From: Varanus komodoensis
Lineage: Eukaryota; Chordata; Lepidosauria; Squamata; Varanidae
DNA: 64,000 nt
Assembly: GCF_004798865.1 (NCBI RefSeq)
Contig: NW_025335587.1
Location: 7,495,562 to 7,559,561, forward strand
Direction: 5' to 3'
The notes beneath the pieces were generated by a model. The model was not told where the DNA came from. It worked only from the letters and a program-made list of their open reading frames with translations, and did not search any database. The position numbers were made by a program, and so were the translations under genes. Positions 47,091 through 59,076 of the stretch are shown piece after piece (the stretch's first letter is position 1; each line of letters opens with the position of its first letter).

Positions 47091-47142
47091 AGTTAGAAAT
47101 AATTAGTATGGTTTAAATAGAATTGCAGTGCATCTCACCACA
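47091..47142. repeat. Unassigned dispersed repeat, copy B
   Basis: GTTAGAAATAATTAGTATGG and GTGCATCTCACCA are shared with 36826-36875. Confidence 0.6.
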
Positions 47143-47634
47143 GACTGCGACCTGAGGGCAATCTAGGGAATTTTTATTGGCACTGTAATCCCTGACTCCC
47201 TGGCATGCCACACGATGCTCCCCACCCTGCCCTTCTTGCACTATTTCTGTCCCTATATTCCAGATCTCTTTGGACTGTTATATCATTGTTGTGTTGTGTT
47301 GTTTTGAAATGTTGCGGTTTTCTATCAGTAAATATCAGTCATGCAAGTCTTCCAGCACTGTTCTGGGGCCAGGAGCAGGTTTCAGTCAGCTAGTGGACGA
47401 TGGGGTGGAGGGAAGAGGAAGTGTCCTAGGGACTTCAGCAAAATGCAGTAACTCAGAGACTCTTCAGCTCTTTCTGCCTCCCTTCTGGGGTGCCTTCCCA
47501 CCTTCATGTTTCCTTTCTCTCTCTCGGATGTGCAAATGCCCACTCCCCTCTGAAAAAATGGTTTTTGTGGTGTCTTTTCAAGCCATCCCAGTTGTCTCTC
47601 TTGTCCTTCTGTTTCAGGAATGATCGGCTGTAAT

Positions 47635-47715
47635 GCATTTCTACTCAGAAGTAAATCAGATTATCTTCAATGGCTTAATTCACAAGTAAGTCCCACTTGT
47701 CTTCAGTGGAACTAA
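47635..47715. repeat. Short dispersed palindromic-core repeat, possibly two fused copies
   Basis: CTACTCAGAAGTAAATCAGA, TTCAATGGCTTAATTCACAA, then GTAAGTCCCACTTGTCTTCA. Two GTAAGTCC-like words in tandem suggest overlapping copies. Confidence 0.55.
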
Positions 47716-48644
47716 GCTAAACTTAAAGGAAAATCCTTATGGGAAGGGACTGTATTAGCTTGCTTTTTCCAGGTGGGCTATGCAGGTGCTGGTCTTCCTG
47801 GCTACACTCCATGGGGCATGGAAGGACCCCACACCGGCACTCTTTCTCCTTGACTTTTTGTGAGAGGGCAGAAGGAGTGTCAGTTGCTTCCCTTAAAACA
47901 ACAACAAAAACTTTCAGTTCATTCGTTCTTTTAAATAGCTGGTTGGCTAAAACACTTGTACACAACATTTAAGAATCTTAGAGGGCTACATCCCTGCACA
48001 CAGTTCCAGTCCTTCTGATATCTCTTGCAATTGCATTTATGTGTGAAAACAGCTCCCATTTTTCAACTAAGCTGTAGCATATGCCCCACCTGTGATAGAT
48101 GCATTTTGCATAAATAGTATGACTATGCGTGCTTTTGAATGGAAGGGATTCCAGTGCAGATCTCCTTGATGTGACCTGTGGGCTGCCAGCTCAATGTGCC
48201 ATCCAGGTGCTAACTGATGGTGATGGACAACTTGTGCCTTTGTTATGGTTCTTTCCCTTTCAGCTGTACAGCCCTTCAAATGGAGGACACCCTAAATACA
48301 ATGCAGTCCTTGTATTTGCCTTCCAGATAGAGGACTGCCTTCTGCAAAGCAGAACACACGACCATACTGCCAACCCTTTCCTCATCAGTGTTACTTTTCA
48401 CTTGCCCATTTCTCCTTTGGTCCAACCCATAAAGGGAAAGTAAATGGCAAGCAGATCAGGGTGCTCCTTACTCTTGTTGTTGCTTATATGCTTGAAGGGG
48501 CAGGGGAACAGACAGAAACAGTGAAGAAGCGTAGCCGGGCCAAGAGGATCCAGGGAGTTTGCAATAGTCTCCCTTCATGGGTGTGGGCCTCTAGGTGCCC
48601 AATGACAAAGACCGCTGGCACTGGCCATCAAGTCTATGACCTGG

Positions 48645-48765
48645 TTCACATATTTATTTATTTATTTGTTTGCTTGTTTATTTAAAATATTTCTATGCCA
48701 CCCCCATCGCAACAAAGCCTCTGGGTGGCTCACAATATAACAGCAGCAAACTATAGGTAAATTAA
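48645..48765 (-). mobile_element. L2 3' tail
   Basis: Plus strand: TTTATTTATTTGTTTGC tract, then TCTATGCCACCCCCATCGCA and CCTCTGGGTGGCTCACAATA, the inverse of the L2 tail at 44340-44395. Confidence 0.7.
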
Positions 48766-48988
48766 CCCACAATTTCCCCAAATCCCCAATTCTATTTTGT
48801 ATTTAGATCCTCTCTTTGTGCTGATCAGAAACTGCTCTAGGATGTCCAAACCTAGACATTATGGGTTAGAGCCAGCTGTGCCTGATCAAGCTAGAGATCT
48901 TGCACCATGGTGGACAGCTCAGTGAAAATGTGACCCAGTGTGTGCCTGCTGAGAAAAAATGTCAACATGGTTGGTCCTCCCACTGTTG

Positions 48989-49152
48989 GAATGGATGCTT
49001 TTATTGGTACTGATGTTTTATTACTGAATTTGTTTTTACATTGGTTTTTATGTTTTGTTGATAGTTTTTAACTGTGTAAACCATCCAGAGAGCCATGTGG
49101 CTATTGTGATGGTCTATAAAAACCCAAACAAACTAACTAACAAATAAATAAA
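48989..49152 (+). mobile_element. L2 3' end
   Basis: T-rich 3' UTR, then GTAAACCATCCAGAGAGCCA and GGTCTATAAAAACCC, finishing in an AACTAACTAACAAATAAAT tract. Confidence 0.75.
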
Positions 49153-49805
49153 ATCAAACCACATGTTAGGCATAATCAAGAAAGGAGTCAAAACTTGAGG
49201 TGATCATACTCTCCTTATACCAATATATGGTGTGACCACACTTAGAATATTTCACACAGTTCTGGTCACTGTATCTAAGAAAAATATTATAGAGTTGGCA
49301 GCAAATTTAGAAAAGCTAAAATGATCAAGGAACTGGAGCAATTCTGCTATGAAGAAAGAGGACAATATCTGAAACTGTTTAGCTTAGTGGTGGAAGGGGC
49401 AAGTGAGGTCATGATAGTGGTATACAAAAGCCATATTTTCCTCTCTCATATACCCAGGTTAGTCCAATGAACCCAAAAATGGATGACTAAAGCGAGATAA
49501 AACCCAAAAATGGATGACTAAAGACAGATCATTTCATGCATAGTTAGGGGATTCATTTCTGTAATATGATGACCACCAATCTTAACACATTCATGGGGGA
49601 TCAGGCTATCAATGGCTATAAATCCTTATGAGTATATGCCACCTCCAATATTTGTGTCAGTATACCTCTGTGTACAGTTGTTGGGCAGAAGGGTGCTGTC
49701 ACACAAACATCCTATGTGTGGATTTCCTGTGGATAACTGACATCTGTGGGAAGAGAATGCTGGACCAGATGGGCTTTGGCCTGAGGAAGCATGGCTCTTT
49801 TAGGG
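49153..49805 (+). mobile_element. CR1 LINE 3' end, second subfamily
   Basis: Encodes wording such as WCDHT (from VRPHLEY-type text), SSGHCI, and KAKMIKELEQFCYEERGQYL followed by LFSL. The long CR1 3' UTR follows, ending with GAGAATGCTGGACCAGATGG, GCTTTGGCCTGAGGAAGCAT and GGCTCTT. It contains a local duplication at 49469-49523. It follows directly on an L2 end, so the CR1 may have inserted into the L2 tail. Confidence 0.8.
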
Positions 49806-49847
49806 TCAGTGCAGTAAAACATGGATAGGTAAAAGCAGTTCTCTAGA

Positions 49848-49960
49848 TTTTTTTGGACTTCAACTCCCGGAACCCTCTGCTAACATGGGCAATGGTCAGG
49901 CATGATGGGAGTTGATGTCCAAACCATCTGGAGATCTACTTTCTGCCCACTCCTGCACTA
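49848..49960. repeat. Inverted-repeat element, ACTTCAACTCCC type
   Basis: TTGGACTTCAACTCCCGGAA at the left pairs with GATGGGAGTTGATGTCCAAA at the right. Related to 21279 and 54489. Confidence 0.65.
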
Positions 49961-52900
49961 GAACATGGAAATGATAACACTGAGACTTTGTCCTTCCTGT
50001 TAAGAGGTCTACAGGGCACAGATGAAAAATATCACTTAGGCTTTGCCTCTAGTAAGAAGATATGCCTTTGGTACTTCAATTGGCATATGGTCATCAGTGA
50101 AATAGTTTATATAACTGAATACCATTGGAAGTGTTTCCTTCTACATCTTTAGATGCAGTATCATCAGAGGGAAAAATCAATATGTTATAGAACATCCTTT
50201 TACTCTGGACTTAAACTGAAATTTTGTTGTGGCATTTCTAAAATGAACACAGGTTTCATTTAAGATGTCTTTTTGTCTGGTAAAAATTATGTGGAAAAAG
50301 GGGTTGGTCAAAATTAATTGCCTAGGGGAAGAATTTCTATTATCATTTTTGAATGAGAGAGAGAAAAATAGCTTGGGTCCTTTAAAACTAGATTTCTGAA
50401 AACTCCATATACATAACCACACACTTTTTTCTGTGATCCAGTCCCACACTGTTTGAATTCTATGTGCAAATCACAGTGACATGAGCAGAAGCAACAACAG
50501 GTCTCTCCCCCCTCCCCCTTCTACTGACTTCTTTCCAGTTATGTCAATGCATGCAAAGATATGTCAGTGCTATCCATCTTAACCCCAGGTTCCAAAATCC
50601 TCCCATGTTCTGTATTAACATAGGACACAGGATATTTTCAAAATAAAATGTTTAAAAATCTCCCTTCCTTTGGTTTTTGGAGAAGTGAACACAAACAGAT
50701 TTCCTAACGGATGCTGTGTAATACATGATGGCAAGTATGACTTTGAGAGAACCTAGTTAGCGCTTTCAGAACTGATAAATCTTCCTATATATTTCTCAAT
50801 CATCCTTCTTTATTAGGATGTTCTCTACTGGACTCTGTTTTCCCTTCTGCCTTTATAACTTATCCATTATTTGTCATTGCCTCATTTGTGGGTCAATATC
50901 CTGTATTTTCCGGGGGGGGGGGGGGGCAACAGTTAATTCAAACCAGAATTAAGGAAGCATCCTAGTTAGCTCTGATGAGAAAGTTGTTTGAATCTTCACT
51001 CGTGCACCAGTTCACTGTTGACTAGAGACACGAGTTACAGTGCTGGTTCCCGGTGGTAGAGATTGTGTGCTGCAACTGGTGAGCCATGGCTAAAGCAGGG
51101 CATTCATTGCCAGAATACCAGCAGTTATGAAGGCTGTGAAGGGAACTTGTCATGCCGACCCAGGTGCTCTGTACACATTACCTTGAATTGTGTTGTTCCA
51201 GGAAGATGCGCATATCTCCCCATGTGTTAGAGTACACAATATCTACTCACCTCAGTACATGTTGAGCAGCCCTTTGCTACGAATAAAATAGTCAAACTTT
51301 GCAACATAGTCTAGTTTAATGTGCACTGGAAAGATTTCCTAGATGACTCAGATTCGGAGCACTGCAGTACAGGATGTTTTTCTCAAGCACCACCAAGAGC
51401 ACCTTTTGCTTAGAGTGCTTTACTTAACAACACTGAGCAAGATTGCATGACCTGACAGCTGACCATGGGTTATTTAACCCACAGTGGGGGTACAGTACGT
51501 GAGAGGGCTGTGCACCTGGCCTTTTGCATATCCAAGATCCACTGGGAATTTCTCATGTCGTGAGAAACTGGCTAGCAACCCTCACATAATCCAGGCCAGT
51601 GGTTACCTGAGGGTTATTTCAACTTTTCATAGCCAGTGTTCATCCAGTTTGCCAACATGACAACCCCTGAGTAGGGGCTGGATATGCCAAGTGGTGCCTA
51701 CAGTGCCAGGGCTTACCATGGGTTGAGTAAGCCAGGATAAGTAGTGCCATGTTATGGTCAACTTGAGGCACAGGAATGTCTCCTAGCCATCATAGATTTT
51801 ACCTTCTCACAGCCTGCATTTCTAATCCAAAAATGGATGCTGTGGGGTTCTTATGCAGATTGACGGTGGCAAAGGCGCTCTTTGCATGCAGCCGCTGTAG
51901 TATAGTGGCCACTTTCCAGTGATGCCATTCCAAGTGGAAGGTGCTTGCCAGAGACTAACAGAACCACACTGAGGGCAGGGATCGTATGGTCCTTTCCTGC
52001 GCAGATGGCACCAGGGAAACAGGAGCTGTGACCCACCCTGCCCCTGTGGTATCAATGGCAGGCACACCCGCACCGCAGGAAAGCAGGCTCCAGGTGGGTG
52101 CGGCAATGTGCAAATAGCACCAGTGACTTCTCCGGGTCAGGAAATGTAGAAGAGCATGTCAGTGAGCTAAAACTGGCACAGTCCACTTCCTTCTGTTCAC
52201 ACCCAACCCCTTAAGGCTTGGGTGCACCCCAAATCTCAGTCTGTATCTAGAACATTCATGCAGGTGGCTACCTCTTTTTGTGGTGTAAAATCAAACCATT
52301 TTTATATTAAAGGAGGGTTGTAGAGCTGAAGCAAATGTCAGTGCTTTTTTTTAAAAAAACGTGCCTGAATTGAAGCCTCTATTATTTAGGACAGTTTGCT
52401 CCCATCCTTGAACTGTATTTCTTTGGAATTGCAACAGGGAGGTTCGGCTTGCACAATGGAGTCCCATCTCTGAGACTGAAGGGAATGGTTTAATGGCTTC
52501 CTTCTATTGTCTTATCTCTTGCTATCTTCTCTGCCACTTATGGTCTTTGTTAGAAATTTTATCAACAGTGTGTTTTTTGTTCCCAGAGAACAATAAAATG
52601 AATACTGCTTAGCCAATCAGTTTGGAAAGTACATATGGAAATCTTTAGGATTGCAAAACAACTCCAAGAGATATTACTCTGCTAGTTCCTCCCCGCATAG
52701 CAAATATTTGGTTTCTGATAGAAACCAAATATACAGGATTAGGCCAACTAGGATTCCACCTGGGTGGAAATGCAGACAAATTCATGTTACTCTCATCTGC
52801 TGAGAGCTAGATAAAGGGAATCTCCTGAAACCTGGTTCTATTTTCTGAAGCTTTATTTGCCCTTTAAAGGAAAGGGGAGAGCCTCTACTACGCACAAGGA

Positions 52901-53250
52901 TGCCTGGCACTCATAAAAAGAGCATGGGGATAATCGCAGAACAAGAAGAGCGCACAGGTGGGGTTGCTAGCCTCCTCCCCATGGCCTGTCTTTTTGCAGC
53001 CCTTCCTCCAGTCTCTGCTCTCCTCCCACATGGGCTTTGATACTAGATCTGAGCTTGGCTGGGAGAAAAACAAGGGAACTCATCACACACTTGTCCTTTA
53101 AAAATTAGATCTAGTCCTCTGCCCCACAGCCTTTGCTGTATCTGGACTCTGCCATGGAGTGCATGGCTTCAAACCAGGGGAGGGCTCTAACTTGAAGCAT
53201 TCCTGAGCCCTCACCATGCCGGCTGGGGCTTTTGAGAGTTGGATTTTGAC
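49961..53250. other. Intergenic DNA, mostly unassigned
   Basis: No supported gene. Includes a 15-G run (50912-50926). A moderately GC-rich stretch at 51830-52140 reads like an unclassified repeat but shows no clear ends. Confidence 0.45.
50912..50926. repeat. 15-base G run
   Basis: Uninterrupted homopolymer of 15 G; its length should be treated as uncertain. Confidence 0.9.
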
Positions 53251-53305
53251 TGTGTGTGTGTGTGGGGGGGGGGGGGGTTTTAAAATTTCCCCCCCCCCCC
53301 CCCCC
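53251..53305. repeat. TG repeat, G14 run and facing C17 run
   Basis: A TG dinucleotide run (53251-53263) leads into 14 G (53264-53277). Eleven bases TTTTAAAATTT follow, then 17 C (53289-53305). The G and C runs are complementary and could form a 14-bp hairpin; alone they suit quadruplex and i-motif folds. Confidence 0.9.
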
Positions 53306-54293
53306 ATTTAAACAAACAGGTTCACAACATTTTGTGTTGTAAGCCCTTGTCAGAGGCAAGATGCTAAGAGAGGGGGAGAGAGAGAGAGTTGCCTGAATAG
53401 GAAGGTTTCAACTCCACAAGACTAATTAAGTTTGAGTAATTATGGGGTTTTAAAGCAGTAATTCAGAAAGGAAAGCGAAAGGGGAGGCAGTTTAATTAAA
53501 GTTAGTATTTGCCTTTTGCTTTGGCAAATCTTGTCCACATTTTTTGCAAATATAAAGAATCAAATGGGTTTTTACACTCTCTGTTGTTTTGTTTAAAGAT
53601 TGTCCAGCAGTTAAACACAGAATATTTACTATGGCTTTCCAAGGCTGATTTACAGATACAGTGGCAAACAAGGCTACAGGGCTGACATCAGTTTCCCTGT
53701 AAGGGAGACGTGCAATGCTCAAGGATACATGATGGGCACATGCCAGAGAGAAGCAGAAGGTTGGTCCTGTCATGAGGCAGAGCAAAGCATCCCCTCCAGC
53801 AGCAGTTGCTGGGAGGTGGTGGCAAGATGCTGGGAGAGAGTCTTGCGCCATGTTGCCTGCTTCATTCATCTGCTGTTTTCAGGTGTATCCCCTTCTTAGT
53901 GTTGAAGACACAGCAGCTGGTGTGTTGCACTTGGAGTGGTGGATCCTTGCTTTTTACCTCAGGCAGAAAATGTCTTGAGCCAGCTCTGCGGTGGTGGCTG
54001 TGTTTCCCTTTCACACTTCATATGTGCCGTCCAGAGTACACTAATGCATAGACTGGTGTTCTGTTGATTCCAATTTAATGTTTACTGAAGGACTCTTCTT
54101 CAAGCAGGCCAAGAATTCAGTTTGAGAGTTGTTAGTAATACCTTCACACCCGATTTCATAACAGCATCTCAAGAGAACAGGCATTAAAGGGCAGTGTGGA
54201 CTAGTGGTTAGGCTTGCTTTCTGACTGCAAGGGGCTTGAACTGGACACCTAAAGATCACCTGCCAGCTTTCTGTGCCACTGGGATTGCTAGGA
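53306..54293. other. Intergenic DNA, nothing firm
   Basis: No gene. A tRNA-SINE-like head may lie at about 54198-54245 (GTGTGGACTAGTGGTTAGGC then GCTTGAACTGG), too decayed to assign. Confidence 0.4.
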
Positions 54294-54385
54294 ATGTAGG
54301 GAGCTGCCTTATGCCAGGTCAGCCTGGTAGTGCTCTAGCCCAGTATTTGCTCTAGCAGTTCTTCAGGATCTCAACAACTCTTTTT
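54294..54385 (-). mobile_element. tRNA-Ala-like SINE, tail half
   Basis: Plus strand: TGTAGGGAGCTGCCTTATGC, then GTCAGCCTGGTAGTGCTCTA and GCCCAGTATTTGCTC. Matches the tail of the family at 25031 and 28290. Confidence 0.6.
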
Positions 54386-54488
54386 TCCATTCCTTGCTAC
54401 CTGATCTTTCACTTCCTTTCCTTTTTTATTTGGCAGTGCCAACAGCTGGACTTGGAACCAACACATGTTCTGGAACAGCCCTACCAAC

Positions 54489-54600
54489 CTGGTGGCCTTC
54501 AGAAACCACAACTCCCAGCAGGGCCACTGAATGGGAATTCTGGGTGTTGCATCCAAATGTGTCTAGAAGGCACAAGCCTGGGGAAGGCTCTTCAAGAACT
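54489..54600. repeat. Inverted-repeat element, ACAACTCCCA type
   Basis: CAGAAACCACAACTCCCAGC at the left and GGGAATTCTGGGTGTTGCAT, then CCAAATGTGTCTAGA at the right. Same family as 49848. Confidence 0.5.
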
Positions 54601-54896
54601 AAGCTACAGTCATTGTCTAACTAGTTGGAAAAGACAACTTCAGGCAGTCATTTTTCATTAGGGATTATGATCTAGGCAAAATAAGATTGTGATTAGATCT
54701 AGACAACACAATAACACAGATCCAAGGGTTGTGTGTGGGTTGTTGTGCCATGAGTGATTGATGAAATATGGGTTTTGTGCTGTTCGAAGCCAGTTAACAA
54801 GTCATGGTTTGTTATTTATGAAGAACCTACAGTTCTACAGCTGTGGCTTCTTTTCTTGGATTCTTTGTAGTTAATAAACCATGGCTTGTTATCACA

Positions 54897-54992
54897 GCCA
54901 GGTTCAGACAACACAACAACCCGAGTTCACCAAAAACCCACAAATAAGCCAGACTCAACCCTTGTTCAAACACCATGTTGTATGAACCCAGC
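54897..54992. repeat. Short palindromic MITE-like element, best copy
   Basis: Ends GCCAGGTTCAGACAACA and, inverted, GCTGGGTTCATACAACA agree at 14 of 17 positions. The 54690-54890 stretch has related words (TCTAGACAACACAAT) and may be part of a longer version. Confidence 0.65.
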
Positions 54993-55642
54993 CACTCCAG
55001 CATCAGTATTCTAGCAGCATCTTTCTTACTATGATAGAAACATGGAAGGAGTAGGAAGGCCTTTTCAGCCTTTCCTGGAACAGTTCCTGGAGTGGCTGCC
55101 ACCTGCTACCTCCCCTGGGGATCCGACATACAATCTGAACCTATACATATTTTCTGCAAAGTGTATATACTTGTTGCTCGTCCATAGTGTTTGCTCAATA
55201 AATCTTAGTTCCAAGTTGCTGTGCAGCCTTAAGGTGACAACAGATGTAGTATCTTAAGTGTGATCAAAGTTGTATGGACATCTATTTGCCAAATTCTTTC
55301 TGGTTTCAGGGCAGAAAATGTGGGTTTAGATCTCTACTGCAGCACTTCATCTGCAATCCTATTCATTCTACTTGGGAGAAATGACACCAATGAGGCTTAC
55401 TTCAGTGTACACATATATGGGCCTGCCCTGTGCAAGTGTCCAACACTCTTAATTAAATATGATTATAATGGGAGACACATGAAACAAACAAACGAACTGT
55501 AACTGCTTATTTTAAAAATAAAGCTTTTACTACTTTGGTCCAACGTGTTTGAGAAATTGCTGATGGCCACTTTGATTTCAGAATTATCACTGTCCCTTGC
55601 ATTTTCCACTCTCATGGGGCATAAAGCAATTGTGGCTTAGTT
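54993..55642. other. Intergenic DNA
   Basis: No gene. A palindromic-core repeat copy lies at 55353-55420 (GCAATCCTATTCATTCTACT, then GAGGCTTACTTCAGTG). Confidence 0.4.
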
Positions 55643-55690
55643 CAGGGATGGGCAGACTCCTGGCCTGTGGGCTCCACACTACTGTAATTT
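55643..55690. mobile_element. hAT-like terminal fragment
   Basis: CAGGGATGGGCAGACTCC then TGGCCTGTGGGCTCC is a typical hAT non-autonomous left end; no partner end is seen before the SINE at 55757. Confidence 0.45.
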
Positions 55691-55756
55691 TTATTTAAAC
55701 CTGAGATCCACCAACCAGAACCAGATGGGAAATAGTGGCTCAGATCCACTAGGAAT

Positions 55757-55856
55757 GAAGTGGGTAAGTGTCACTCAGTGAGCTTCATGGCAGAGTGGGG
55801 GTTAGAAACCAGTGTTAGTCCCATTCCAGTGCTCTAAGCAATAGGCACACTGGCTC
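55757..55856 (-). mobile_element. MIR-like (CORE-type) SINE, head half
   Basis: Plus strand: GTCACTCAGTGAGCTTCATG, GCAGAGTGGGGGTTAGAA, then CAATAGGCACACTGGCTC at the head. Same family as 35562. Confidence 0.7.
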
Positions 55857-57564
55857 AGTATGTTAATTGTCCTACAGTATGTTATCAAGAGTTTAAAGTA
55901 TACCTGTGCTGTGTGCAGGCTGCACTGTATAATGCTAATGTGTGTGTATTTGCATGCATGTGCACTAGAATAAAAGACATAACCCATCACCCACTCAACG
56001 ATTAGGAATATAACATGAAAACAGCAACTGTCTCTGGTAAACAGGAATGAGTTGAGCATATGGAAATGCATTTGTTTCAAATGAGTGAGGGAAAGGAACA
56101 AACTGAGGGTGTCTTCAGTCACTTGACTGCTTGTAGGCTGGAGATTAATCTTCTGTTGTCAGGCATGTTCTCATAGATCTTCACTTTTATTGCTCTGCTG
56201 GGGCTACCTGGATGTGGGAAATTAGAATAAATACTTGAAGAGGATGTCTTTAGCTGGTATTTTCAGCCAAATTGATATAAGTCCAAGATTTAATACTTCC
56301 TCTCTTTCCAGTAACCACATGTTATTACAAATAACATGTTTTCAGGAAATTGGAAACCACTACAAATATCTCACACTTTGCACTTGAATATCACCGAACT
56401 TTTAACGTGGGAATCAAAGGCACCTGAGGTCTCATAGCCCCATATTGATCACAAGGACAATTTCTGCTGGACGTATCTAAACTTAAGTGTGGGAAGGCAG
56501 AATGGTCCTGTGTCCTCTTGTGCTGTGGACTCTTGTGGCAGGCAGCCATCCTATGCTTTCAGGCAGACTCTCGCTGCAAATATGTTATCATTCCTTCAGG
56601 ATTACCTGATCATGTGTTTTATAAAATGGTTCTGCGCTTTCTGCCATGGGTGCAATCAGAATATCATATGACCGTGAATATCCTAAGAGGGAGTACCATT
56701 ACTAATGAGTTTGTGAGAAGAAATCTTTAATAGTTGAAGGCCTAAGGTCTTAATGGTAGACATTCCAGGAACCTTGGTTCAAGATGATGGGTGGGTTTGC
56801 ACAACAGGAGATGTCCTCCTGAAAACTTACTGTTGTGGCTTGGTGGCACTGCCCAGGCCCAGGTCCAGCATTCCTGGGGGTAGGACCAGGGCAGCTTCTC
56901 CAGTCATCCAGAGCCAGGATCACCATTTTACTATTGTTAGTATGCCAACCCCTTTCGGTCTTCTGGCAAGAGTGGTAGCAGAAGTGGCCTCTTCTACTGC
57001 CCCAACCGCCATTGCAACAGGTGTGTCATCACTTTATTCCCATTTGCTGAGTGATGTGTCCATTACCCTGTTTATTTTTTTGAGACGGCACAAAAATGCA
57101 TGGAGCGGGGAGTGGGGAATCATGGCAAAAGTGTATATTTTCATTTAATAAAAAACCTGTTTGGGGCTGGATCAGCTGGGAATTGCCACAGATGCTCAGG
57201 TACACTTGGGAAGGGAAGGTAGAACCCTGTGTGCTTCAGGGCCACAGGGGACCAGTCAGGAGGAGGCTGTTATAATCCATGGGCAAGAATAGGGAAAGAA
57301 TGGGGATTTAGCTTGTGTCAGCTGTCAGGATGTGTGACAAGGCTGGGAGGACGGTGTGAAAGCATAGAAATTGCACTGTCCAGGTAGCCATATGTTCATC
57401 TGCCTGGTAAGTTTGGGCAAAAACCTGCATCCTGTGGAAATAGCACAGGGTCGGTTGCTGTGTAATCTGAACCCAGCCAGTGGCTTGAAAAAGGCTCCCA
57501 TGGAGGAAATATCTATAAATAATATCACAATTCTATATAGGTATATTCAAAAGTAAGTCCAGTT
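55857..57564. other. Intergenic DNA, nothing assigned
   Basis: No gene recognised. Open frames of up to 131 aa (56753-57148) lack domains. Confidence 0.4.
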
Positions 57565-57658
57565 GGCTGGCTTCAGATAGCATGCCAACCCACATTAATG
57601 GGCTAAGCATGGGTTGAGTGTGAACTGTAGGCTGTTGAAATGTGTGTCTGAACCAGCT
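57565..57658. repeat. Short palindromic MITE-like element
   Basis: GGCTGGCTTCAGATAGCATG at the left; the inverse of the right end is AGCTGGTTCAGACACACA. Confidence 0.55.
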
Positions 57659-59000
57659 GAGATGGCAAACCATGGTGAAAAACCCTAGCCCTAAACAGCA
57701 AACCACAGGTTCTTCTCATAGGTTGCTTGTGATTAATGCAGCTGAGTTCAGACAACATGATACTCCATGGTTCAACAACTATTCCATAACTCACTCACAT
57801 CGTACTTGGCCCCTGTGGTGAGTGTGTGGTCTGAACCTAGTCACTGACTTCAATAAGACATTCCTGGGTAAGTGGATATAAAATTGGAACCTCACTGTAT
57901 TCTAAGTGAATGGCTTCCACCCACCATGGAATAGATCAAACTAATTCTGTAGAGAAGAGTACTCAAAATAGGCATGTTCGCCCATGTGGTATAGAAGCTC
58001 TCAAGATAACATATATGTGGTATAGGAAGAAAGAATTTATCAAAGTACATTGAAATATTTCTCATATTCTGAATATATATGATGTCCTATAAAATGCCCA
58101 ACTTGTCTCCCATATTTTGAAATTGTTTTTTTTTTTACATGTCAGCTCCCAGAAGCTGTGCTTGTATTGTGTGAACAAGGGCTTGCTCATGTTATACTTC
58201 ATAAGCATTTATTGTAAAAGAACTTCAATCTACAGAGAGTGTGGGAGGGAGGGTGGGAGAGCTGTTCATTCTGGGGGGTTTTTGTTTTGTTTTTTTGCAA
58301 TGTTTCTGGCTTGTGTAGAAGGATCTGTAATGTCTCAGAACATAAATACCTGCTCATAACCCATGTGTAATCTTGAATTAGCCTGTTTCTCAGGGGCTGC
58401 TCCAGATCTGGGAGTTGTAAAGAACAGATAGAAATTTCCAGATTTTTTATGTTAATTAGACATGCTGAATGGCTAAGAAATTAAAAAAGAGAGTATCTGG
58501 AAAAAGTAGTTGAAATTAAGATGAAATTACATGCAGCACTGCATGTGCTTGCTTGAGAATAAATCCTATTGAACTTTGTAGAACTGTCTACTAAACAGGA
58601 CTTGAGCCTTCCCATAAATTACTTCCACCATAGCTTGTCATTTTGTGCAAATCTGGTGAAGCTGGGTTGTGGCTATGGTTGACAAGCCACCCAGATGCTT
58701 AGGCAACATTAGTGTTGTGCTTTCACACTATGTCTTAAGCTGTCCAGGCGCAAATTCTAAAGTTGGCATTTGCTTCCTATTTGAGATCCCTGCAAAGTAC
58801 ACAACTCTGCACTTGAACAAGGCTGTTTTCAAAAATGGTACAATTTTTATGTACTAAAAATGTGAAAAGGGGTGGCAAACCAGTGACAGCTGTTCCGGTG
58901 TCTCATACAATAATCCATAAAGGGTATGACAGACCCTAAGTCAAGCCTTGGGTTGGCAGGGCAGCTTGTTGCCCCAAACCAAAACTCCCTGAGAGAAACA
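57659..59000. other. Intergenic DNA with one further palindromic element
   Basis: Apart from 57740-57842 and a weak palindromic-core repeat near 58552-58603 (GAATAAATCCTATTGAACTT), nothing is assigned. Confidence 0.4.
57740..57842. repeat. Short palindromic MITE-like element
   Basis: AGCTGAGTTCAGACAACATG at the left; the inverse of the right end is GACTAGGTTCAGACCACACA. Confidence 0.6.
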
Positions 59001-59076
59001 GTCCAGGTTCACATGACACAACAATCCATCATGTTTTTTTACCTGTACAAAGTTGTCATGTCATGCAAACCCAGTC
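59001..59076. repeat. Short palindromic MITE-like element
   Basis: GTCCAGGTTCACATGACACA at the left; the inverse of the right end is GACTGGGTTTGCATGACATG. Confidence 0.6.

Larger units (their letters stand above)
46821..48644. other. Intergenic DNA
   Basis: No gene. Contains the unassigned repeat copy at 47091-47142 and a palindromic-core repeat at 47635-47715. Confidence 0.45.

Noticed and set aside
56753-57148. 131-aa plus-strand frame as a possible gene
   Set aside because: No domain, no exon or promoter context, and neighbouring frames are equally open.
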